A DNA stretch of 6,239 bases from Thermoproteota archaeon (GTDB lineage: Archaea; Thermoproteota; Thermoprotei; Thermoproteales; Thermocladiaceae), in assembly GCA_013153895.1 (NCBI GenBank), contig JAADDN010000014.1:1-6239 (forward strand). The letters are read 5' to 3'. The translations under genes and the position numbers were made by a program. The notes beneath the pieces were generated by a model. The model did no database searches and was not told the origin of the DNA. It saw nothing but the letters and a program-made list of their open reading frames with translations. Each line of letters starts with the position of its first letter. The first letter of the stretch is position 1. Below are positions 1 through 4,752 of the stretch, in pieces.

Positions 1-416
1 ATTATTGGTGTTTTTAGTTTTTGTTTAAGTTTTTGTACTACTGTTTCTACATCATCACCAATCATATCACTCGTACAAGTTGTCAAAATAACAATCATAT
101 CAGGACAAAAAACCTCAAAAACACGCAAAACACAATCAAACAACCTACCCTCACCACCAAAAACAACATGAGACTCTAAAAGATTACTACAAGGAACATT
201 ATAAAACACTTGACCAGGAATAATAGTACCAAGCTTCCTCTGCCAACTACAACCAACAGGACCATGAACAACAGGAACAGCACCACGAATCTGAACAACA
301 GCTCTTATAGCAGAAGCAAGCTTACCAGGAATACAACACGTATTATGACCAGGAAAACTAATATAAGCAACCTTACTAACAGGATCCTGAACAGGGCAAT
401 TAAGTAACTCAAACAC
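1..416 (-). CDS. Nitrogenase component 1-like protein (NifD/NifE/NifK/CfbD superfamily), N-terminal part; 3' end beyond window
   Basis: The minus-strand frame is open from a stop at 438-440 to the left edge. I start it at GTG 416, the only usual start codon before the conserved part, giving 138 residues; relatives have roughly 350-500. Visible motifs are a CC pair at 27-28, the block RGAVPVVHGPVGCSW at 44-58 with Cys56, NVPCSNL at 73-79, VVFGGE at 84-89 and TTCTSDMIGDDV at 112-123 with Cys114. In this superfamily, Cys in the first block, in HGPxGC and in the TxC..xIGDD block bind the P-cluster or an equivalent Fe-S centre, so the electron-transfer site looks intact. The protein should work as a cytoplasmic reductase subunit with a NifH-like ATPase, which is not in the window. 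The fragment cannot tell nitrogenase-like, NifEN-like, CfbD-like (F430) or other reductases apart. Codons are strongly T-ending (GTT, GGT, CCT), unlike its neighbours. The superfamily call is firm, the substrate unknown. Confidence 0.85.
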   Translation of the reverse strand, partial: MFELLNCPVQDPVSKVAYISFPGHNTCCIPGKLASAIRAVVQIRGAVPVVHGPVGCSWQRKLGTIIPGQVFYNVPCSNLLESHVVFGGEGRLFDCVLRVFEVFCPDMIVILTTCTSDMIGDDVETVVQKLKQKLKTPI

Positions 417-501
417 ATAAGAAAAATACCAAACAAGTTAATAAACGTAACCATGTCATAGGAAAAACAATCTCACACATGAACAACACTTGACAAAACA
501 T
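409..501 (-). other. 30-codon upstream ORF overlapping the start of the nitrogenase-like gene
   Basis: ATG 501 opens a 30-residue reading frame that ends in TGA at 409-411. It overlaps the GTG start (414-416) of the nitrogenase-like gene. The product is Cys-rich and hydrophobic in its second half (TWLRLLTCLVFFLCV). The ATG lies only about 8 bases from the transcription start expected from the TATA box at 529-540, so ribosomes would meet it first. Two readings are possible. It may be a translated leader coupled to the downstream gene. Or it may be the true N-terminus, displaced by one extra base, for example in the T run at 422-426; losing one T there would join the two frames. It shares the A/C-rich plus strand of the nitrogenase-like gene. 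It may also be chance. Confidence 0.3.
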
Positions 502-528
502 CCAGTAACAACCTTGCCAACTTCTTAA

Positions 529-540
529 GCAAATATAAAC
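529..540 (-). promoter_or_regulatory. Putative archaeal TATA box for the nitrogenase-like gene
   Basis: Read on the minus strand the site is GTTTATATTTGC, a good match to an archaeal TATA element. With the usual spacing of about 25 bases, transcription would start near 509. That leaves about 90 bases before GTG 416 but only about 8 before ATG 501. Confidence 0.45.
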
Positions 541-578
541 ATTTCTTAATTACTAAATCTTTAACAATTTCCCGCCCT

Positions 579-744
579 CTATATGATTTTACTAAACATT
601 TCCTTGTATTGAACTTCCTCTGAAAATTTCTCAAGTACTTCACTTGGACTCATTACTAGCAGGTCGCTAAACTCCAGTAAATGTTCTGCAAGTTTTTCAA
701 TATTAATTCTAAATTGACTTATAATTGTTTATACTTATACGCAT
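579..744 (-). pseudogene. Small protein gene, apparently split by a +1 frameshift
   Basis: The frame ending in TAG at 579-581 reads like protein for about 47 residues, with amphipathic stretches such as IEKLAEHLLEFSDLLVM and MSPSEVLEKFSEEV. It has no ATG, GTG or TTG start before an in-frame TAA at 729-731. A well-placed ATG at 744 lies about 29 bases from a TATA box, but in the next frame: it reads MRISINNYKSI and stops at TAG 709-711. Skipping one base near 720 would join the two parts into a protein of about 55 residues. So this is a gene with a one-base insertion, a sequencing error, or a site of recoding. A shorter product starting at ATG 653 (24 residues) is another possibility. I do not recognise the family. 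Confidence 0.4.
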
Positions 745-766
745 CTCAAAAATTACTCTTAGTTAG

Positions 767-779
767 TCAAATATAAGAG
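767..779 (-). promoter_or_regulatory. Putative TATA box for the small broken gene
   Basis: The minus strand reads CTCTTATATTTGA(C) here. Its centre near 773 predicts transcription starting around 747, three bases before ATG 744. This leaderless layout is typical of crenarchaeal genes and supports ATG 744 as the original start of the small gene. Confidence 0.45.
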
Positions 780-789
780 TTTTCTTAAT

Positions 790-805
790 GAAGAAAAATA
801 ATAAA
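790..805 (-). terminator. T-rich tract, candidate archaeal terminator
   Basis: The minus strand reads TTTATTATTTTTCTTC about 55 bases after the stop codon of the unrecognised 175-residue gene. Archaeal RNA polymerase stops at such T-rich stretches without needing a hairpin, and I see no stable hairpin before it. It would separate that gene from the small gene further left. Confidence 0.35.
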
Positions 806-860
806 GTTACTTAAAGTATTGGGATAGAAGTATGTTAACTTTATATAATTGTGAGGTAGA

Positions 861-1388
861 TTATGCAAGTCTTATTACTATTATTGCATCACCATTATTA
901 CAATCTATCTTCTCTGTTTCTGGAATCTTATCGAATAATGTTGTCAGGGTTGAGAATAGTATATTTATTCCACATGGTCTTGTCTCTAATATTTTCAATA
1001 TTTCAGGTCTCATGTTTATCACTTTATCTATATGTTTACAGATGTTCTTGAATGTGCAGTTGCTTATCTTTAAGTATAGTTTATCGTTTTCTAGTTTATA
1101 TGAAATATTGTTACTTATCTTGAATCTCTCTGTCAAGCTTTTGCAGAGGTCTTCTAATGCGTTTTGTAAGTTATCTAATCTTATCATGTTACGTTGTTTT
1201 AAGTATTCTATGAACATGTTAGAAGCTTCTCTGAATATTGCCATTATGGTTTCAGGAGCAGAGAGCTTATGTATAGCTAATATTAGACTTATGAGAATTG
1301 CGTCTGTACTTGCTAATTCTTCAACATTTTTTAAGAATTCTATATATCTTCTAGCGTAGATCATGATTTCTGCAGTAAGAAATATCAT
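861..1388 (-). CDS. Unrecognised 175-residue protein
   Basis: I do not recognise this family. The N-terminal half (residues about 1-85) looks wholly helical, rich in Leu, Ile, Ala, Glu and Arg (for example YIEFLKNVEELAS). The second half looks alpha/beta: strand-like KLYLKISNC near 103-111, a helix with ICKHIDKVINM, then RPCGINILFSTLTTLF, and a final strand DAIIVIRLA. There are four Cys in the second half but no clear metal-binding CxxC pair, and no signal peptide or obvious membrane segment. The minus strand is chosen because its product has a normal charge balance, while the overlapping plus-strand frame is almost free of charged residues. An ATG at 1364 (167 residues) fits the TATA box at 1395-1404 better than ATG 1388. 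The gene seems to have its own promoter and stands apart from carA by 122 bases. Confidence 0.7.
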   Translation of the reverse strand: MIFLTAEIMIYARRYIEFLKNVEELASTDAILISLILAIHKLSAPETIMAIFREASNMFIEYLKQRNMIRLDNLQNALEDLCKSLTERFKISNNISYKLENDKLYLKISNCTFKNICKHIDKVINMRPEILKILETRPCGINILFSTLTTLFDKIPETEKIDCNNGDAIIVIRLA

Positions 1389-1394
1389 GTAGAT

Positions 1395-1404
1395 GTTTAA
1401 TAAG
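1395..1404 (-). promoter_or_regulatory. Putative TATA box for the 175-residue gene
   Basis: The minus strand reads CTTATTAAAC, nearly the same as the cobM TATA box (CTTATTAAC). Usual spacing puts the transcription start near 1373, downstream of ATG 1388 and about 9 bases before ATG 1364. If this is the true promoter, the protein starts at 1364. A second AT-rich element near 1428-1440 could instead serve ATG 1388. Confidence 0.4.
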
Positions 1405-1510
1405 TAAGTTTGTTGATGACTCTAGTGCATATTTTACAAATACTGTGCATTAAGTTCCCACTGTTCGCAAGGTCTAGTCAGTCCAGCTCCGCTTCTTCAT
1501 TGTTTCTAGT
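1405..1510. other. Intergenic gap between carA and the 175-residue gene, with a GC-richer patch
   Basis: No credible gene is seen here. Bases 1450-1496 are clearly richer in G and C than the flanks. I could not fold them into a tRNA or a convincing hairpin, nor find a paired set of C and D boxes. The gap must hold the 3' end of the carA transcript, yet no strong minus-strand T tract is visible. Confidence 0.3.
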
Positions 1511-2677
1511 TTACTGGGCTTTCATCATCTTTATGAAGAGGTCAAATATCCACGATGTGTCATGTGGTCCTGGTCCTGCTTCTGGGTGGAACTGTGTTGT
1601 TATTATTCTTTTCTTAACATGTTTTAATCCTTCAACCGTCTTATCATCAACATTTATGAACCATATCTTGAATCCTGCCTTTTCGGCGGATTCTGGATCT
1701 ACAGCATAACCGTGATTTTGTGTTGTTATGTAACATCTTCCTGTCTCTAGATCTTTAACTGTCTTATTTGGACCTCTATGACCATACTTAAGCTTAAATG
1801 TTGATGCCCCAAGTGAGAGAGATATTAACTGATGACCTAGACATATTCCTAGTATAGGTACATCATACTCTACTAATGATCTAACGTTCTCTATAATGTC
1901 TTTAAGTATTGATGGATTTCCAGGTCCATTACTTACGATAACTCCATCACATTCTTCAACTATCTTTGCAGGATCTGTACTTGGAGGATAGCGAATAACT
2001 CTACATCTTCTTTTTAATAGTTCTCTAACTATTCCATACTTTACTCCACAATCTACTATCCCTACAGTCAGTTCTGGCTTATCTGGTTCATGTATGATTA
2101 CTTCTTTTGGAGATACAATATCTACAAATCTAATCTGATCATAACGTGGAGCAGTCTCTAACAGCTTCCATAGCTCATCTATGTTAGGGTCTTCTTCATC
2201 TGGATCATATACTTTTAATACTCCCATCATTACTCCACGTTCTCTAATTTTCTTCACTAGTGCTCTAGTATCGACTCTATATATTCCTGGAACATTCTCC
2301 CTCTTAAGCCATTCATCTAAGCTCATTATTGATGACCAGTGACTAGGTTCTGTAAGTTCATGTATTATGAAGCCTGTTACCCATATTCTATCAGACTCAA
2401 AGTGTAGTGGTACACCATATATAGATAGATCACGTCTAGCTACTCCATAGTTTCCAACCAATGGGTGAGTTATTATGAGTATCTGACCAGCATAGCTTGG
2501 ATCAGTCAGCGATTCTGGATACCCTACCATGGAGGTCGTGAATACGACCTCGCCAACGACTGTACGTTTAGCTCCAAATCCACATCCATGATATACTGAT
2601 CCATCCTCGAGCAATAATACTGCTCTTAGACCTGTCCTACAGAGACCGATCTTCACGCGTGGATCAATGTTCCTCAA
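1511..2677 (-). CDS. carA: Carbamoyl-phosphate synthase small subunit (glutamine amidotransferase)
   Basis: CarA splits glutamine and passes ammonia to CarB, which makes carbamoyl phosphate for pyrimidines and arginine. The 388 residues match the family's usual length. Residues about 17-160 form the N-terminal CarA domain (LLLEDGSVYHG, FTTSMVGYPESLTDPSYAGQ, THPLVGNYGV). Residues about 203-388 form the class I glutaminase: IVSNGPGNPS at 247-256, nucleophile Cys279 in GICLGHQ, and His364/Glu366 in QFHPEAGPGPHDT. All three catalytic residues are present. The start is TTG 2677; its TTGA overlaps the cobM stop, and GAGGGT at 2680-2685 just upstream can act as a ribosome binding site. GTG 2656 is a possible later start, since the family usually begins near LRAVLLLEDG. 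carB, often next to carA, does not follow. Transcription most likely comes from the cobM promoter. Confidence 0.97.
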   Translation of the reverse strand: MRNIDPRVKIGLCRTGLRAVLLLEDGSVYHGCGFGAKRTVVGEVVFTTSMVGYPESLTDPSYAGQILIITHPLVGNYGVARRDLSIYGVPLHFESDRIWVTGFIIHELTEPSHWSSIMSLDEWLKRENVPGIYRVDTRALVKKIRERGVMMGVLKVYDPDEEDPNIDELWKLLETAPRYDQIRFVDIVSPKEVIIHEPDKPELTVGIVDCGVKYGIVRELLKRRCRVIRYPPSTDPAKIVEECDGVIVSNGPGNPSILKDIIENVRSLVEYDVPILGICLGHQLISLSLGASTFKLKYGHRGPNKTVKDLETGRCYITTQNHGYAVDPESAEKAGFKIWFINVDDKTVEGLKHVKKRIITTQFHPEAGPGPHDTSWIFDLFIKMMKAQ

Positions 2678-3489
2678 TGACCCTCTACTACTGTTGATCT
2701 AGCATATTTATGTTTGTCGGGTGAGTATACGATGCTTGAGGGTAACGTCTTAATGAGCTCCTCGTCAGTACATGGTCCAACTATTATGACTGCACACCCC
2801 TTAATGTTCTCTCTCTTCACAACTTCAGGAAGCTCTCCTAATCTACACTTAATTATCTTCTCTACAGGTTCTCCCCATGTTGCTCTATGAACAACAACTA
2901 TAGGAGCGTCCTCACTGAGTCCACCAGCCTTCAATTCCTCTACAACAAGCTCAGGAGCGTGAATGCTTAGTAGAAGAACTATTGTTCCTCTACCAACGAA
3001 GTTTCTAACTCGTTCTTCATCTCTCATAGGAGTTCTCTTAGATATTCTACTAATGATCACTGTCTGTGATAGTTCCTGTACTGTGAGTTCTAGTCCAACT
3101 CTAGCAGCTGCTGCACAGAATGATGGTACTCCAGGAACGATCTCATACGGTACTCCCCTCTCCTTTAGTCTCCTTATGACTCCCCAGAGACCACCATATA
3201 TTGTTGGACATCCATCATGAAACCATGCTGTAAGTCTACCTCTCCTATAACCTTCCTCGAGCACCTTAGCAATATCTTCCTCACTCATCTCAGCTGTATT
3301 ATAAGTCTCCTTAGCATGTTCTTTAATAAGCTTGACGAGTTTTGGACTAAGTAGTGAACCAGTGTACAAGGCTACCTCTACTCTCTTAATGATGTTATAA
3401 GCCTTCAAGGTCAGTAATGATACATCTCCAGGACCTAGACCAACTATGTACACTCTATCCTTTCTGATAGGTATCTCTACTGTGTCCAT
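2674..3489 (-). CDS. cobM: Cobalt-precorrin-4 C11-methyltransferase (CbiF/CobM)
   Basis: This enzyme moves a methyl group from S-adenosylmethionine to C11 of the corrin precursor in cobalamin synthesis; in an anaerobic archaeon the substrate would be cobalt-precorrin-4 (CbiF). The 271 residues are a complete tetrapyrrole methylase. Motifs in order are VGLGPGD at 16-22, LYTGSLLSPKL at 41-51, the YG motif region FHDGCPTIYGG at 90-100, VPGVPSF at 118-124, the CbiF-typical ELSQTVIISR at 139-148 and RTPM at 152-155, and HRATW at 201-205. Oddly, the usual GDP of the third motif is GCP here, with Cys94 in place of Asp. ATG 3489 lies about 24 bases from a TATA box, so the mRNA is probably leaderless. 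No other cobalamin gene is in the window; the gene shares a transcript with carA, whose start overlaps its stop. Confidence 0.93.
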   Translation of the reverse strand: MDTVEIPIRKDRVYIVGLGPGDVSLLTLKAYNIIKRVEVALYTGSLLSPKLVKLIKEHAKETYNTAEMSEEDIAKVLEEGYRRGRLTAWFHDGCPTIYGGLWGVIRRLKERGVPYEIVPGVPSFCAAAARVGLELTVQELSQTVIISRISKRTPMRDEERVRNFVGRGTIVLLLSIHAPELVVEELKAGGLSEDAPIVVVHRATWGEPVEKIIKCRLGELPEVVKRENIKGCAVIIVGPCTDEELIKTLPSSIVYSPDKHKYARSTVVEGH

Positions 3490-3508
3490 AGGTAGACAGC
3501 TGAAGTAA

Positions 3509-3517
3509 GTTAATAAG
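3509..3517. promoter_or_regulatory. Shared divergent TATA element for cobM and the aminotransferase operon
   Basis: The site reads GTTAATAAG on the plus strand and CTTATTAAC on the minus strand. The nearly symmetric core TTAATAA can be used in both directions. Leftward, about 24 bases lead exactly to the cobM ATG (3489). Rightward, the same spacing predicts transcription from about 3539, some 14-17 bases before the likely aminotransferase start. No other TATA-like element stands out between the two genes. The assignment rests on spacing and sequence only. Confidence 0.5.
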
Positions 3518-3526
3518 ACTTCCTCT

Positions 3527-3543
3527 CCTAGTACTAGGTCTAG
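3527..3543. promoter_or_regulatory. Perfect 12-bp palindrome and three phased CTAG repeats, candidate operator
   Basis: Bases 3527-3538 are CCTAGTACTAGG, a perfect palindrome. CTAG recurs at 3528, 3534 and 3540, every six bases. The site sits between the shared TATA box and the predicted rightward transcription start. A dimeric regulator bound here would block the aminotransferase operon but leave cobM largely free. No regulator gene is in the window. Confidence 0.35.
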
Positions 3544-3549
3544 GGGGTC
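3543..3549 (+). promoter_or_regulatory. Possible ribosome binding site for the aminotransferase
   Basis: GGGGGTC lies 3 bases before CTG 3553 and 6 before ATA 3556, partly matching the archaeal GGAGGTGATC anti-16S consensus. It is the best local evidence that translation starts here, not at the first ATG about 250 bases downstream. Confidence 0.35.
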
Positions 3550-3552
3550 AAG

Positions 3553-4752
3553 CTGATAGAAGATAAATTATCAAGAAGATGCTTCGAAGTTGAGGAATCA
3601 ACAATAAGGGATATACTTAAAGTAATATCTCGTGGAGACGTAATATCATTTGCTGGAGGTATACCAGATCCAGATACTTTTCCACGAGATGAGATAGAGG
3701 AAGCATTCTCGAGATGCTTAAGAGAGAACTGGAGAAGAGCTCTCCAGTATGCTGATAGTCAAGGTGTTAGAGAGCTTAGAGAAGAGATAGCATCTTTCAT
3801 GTATAGGATGGGTAGAGGATCACCAGATCCAGATAGCATAGTAATAACATCAGGTAGTCAGGAAGGACTCTATGCTCTATCTTTAGCACTTCTAGATCCT
3901 GGAGATATCGTGATAGTTGAGAGACCTACGTATCTAGCAATGTTACAGATATTGAAGTCTCTCAACGTTAAGATAGTGGACGTGGAGCTTCAGGAGGATG
4001 GTATGGATATTGCTGAGCTTGAGAGTACTGTAAAGAAGTTGAAGGAGAGTGGAGAGAAGATCAAGTTCATATACACGGTACCAACATGTCAGAATCCTAC
4101 AGGAATAACGATGAGCTTAGAGAAGCGTAGAGGACTCATAGATATAGCAGAGAGATATGACATATACATAGTCGAGGATGATCCATACAGCTACTACCTC
4201 TATGAGGAAGTTGAAAATGTTACACCACTATACAAGCTCTGTCCTGACAGAGTAATATACTGCTCAACCTTCAGTAAAATTCTTGTACCAGGGTTCAGAA
4301 TTGGGTGGCTAGTAACACCACGAGAACTTACTCCACATGTAGTAAAGATGAAGCAGATAGTTAGCTTACAGACAACAACAATAACTCAGTATGTTCTAGC
4401 AGACATACTCAAGAGAGGAATCATAGAGAGAAGACTACCTCAGCTATCTGAGTATTATAAGAAGAAGAGAGATGCTATGTTAGAGGCCTTAGAGACATAC
4501 ATGCCTGATCATGTAACTTGGACGCGACCTGTAGGAGGAATGTTCATATGGGTCAGAACTAGATCGGATATAGATACTACAAGTCTCCTCAAGACTGCGA
4601 TAGAGAAGTATGGTGTTGCTTATGTTCCTGGAGAAGCATTTTACGCATCTAGACCTCATAGAAACACTATGAGACTAAACTTCACGTATCCATCTGTAAG
4701 AGAGATATTTGAAGGAATAGAAAGATTGGGAAAACTCCTCAAAAACGTATAA
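3553..4752 (+). CDS. LysN-family PLP aminotransferase (2-aminoadipate/aromatic type), non-canonical start
   Basis: This is a fold-type I PLP enzyme of the LysN/2-aminoadipate transaminase group, moving amino groups between amino acids and 2-oxoacids. From CTG 3553 it has 399 residues, normal for the family. Conserved parts are ESTIRDILK at 15-23, FAGGIPDPDTFP at 33-44, ALQYADSQG, TSGSQEGL, QNPTG (Asn181), EDDPYSYY, TFSK with PLP Lys242 followed by GFRIGW, RPVGGMFIW and the substrate-binding Arg374 in NTMRLNF. Arg19 in STIRD matches the Thermus LysN Arg23 that contacts the side-chain carboxylate. The first ATG (3799) would remove 82 residues including this motif and FAGG, yet no ATG, GTG or TTG exists between TAG 3541 and 3799. 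The start is therefore CTG 3553 or ATA 3556, or altered by error. It leads an operon with the RNA methyltransferase and hisA. A role in lysine synthesis is likely; serving as HisC is an alternative. Confidence 0.9.
   Translation: MIEDKLSRRCFEVEESTIRDILKVISRGDVISFAGGIPDPDTFPRDEIEEAFSRCLRENWRRALQYADSQGVRELREEIASFMYRMGRGSPDPDSIVITSGSQEGLYALSLALLDPGDIVIVERPTYLAMLQILKSLNVKIVDVELQEDGMDIAELESTVKKLKESGEKIKFIYTVPTCQNPTGITMSLEKRRGLIDIAERYDIYIVEDDPYSYYLYEEVENVTPLYKLCPDRVIYCSTFSKILVPGFRIGWLVTPRELTPHVVKMKQIVSLQTTTITQYVLADILKRGIIERRLPQLSEYYKKKRDAMLEALETYMPDHVTWTRPVGGMFIWVRTRSDIDTTSLLKTAIEKYGVAYVPGEAFYASRPHRNTMRLNFTYPSVREIFEGIERLGKLLKNV

Noticed and set aside
210..407. Plus-strand open frame of 65 codons, almost all Thr, Asn and Arg
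   Set aside because: It is the antisense shadow of the nitrogenase-like gene; its odd make-up comes from the A/C-rich strand.
832..1359. Plus-strand open frame of 175 codons
   Set aside because: It is nearly devoid of charged residues and mirrors the minus-strand gene, which has normal composition. The equal length is a coincidence.
1405..1510. Possible C/D-box guide RNA or tRNA, prompted by TTGATGA on the plus strand and AATGAAGA plus CTGA on the minus strand, and GTTCGC
   Set aside because: C and D boxes do not pair at proper spacing, no acceptor stem forms, and no second box pair is present.
1410..1709. Plus-strand open frame of 99 codons
   Set aside because: It is antisense to the C-terminal end of carA, including the His/Glu catalytic block.
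2963..3220. Plus-strand open frame of 85 codons
   Set aside because: It is antisense to conserved cobM motifs.
3523..3560. Reading through the in-frame TAG codons (3529, 3535, 3541) as pyrrolysine to reach an earlier aminotransferase start
   Set aside because: There is no start codon upstream in that frame, and the stretch is operator-like DNA with clustered CTAG.
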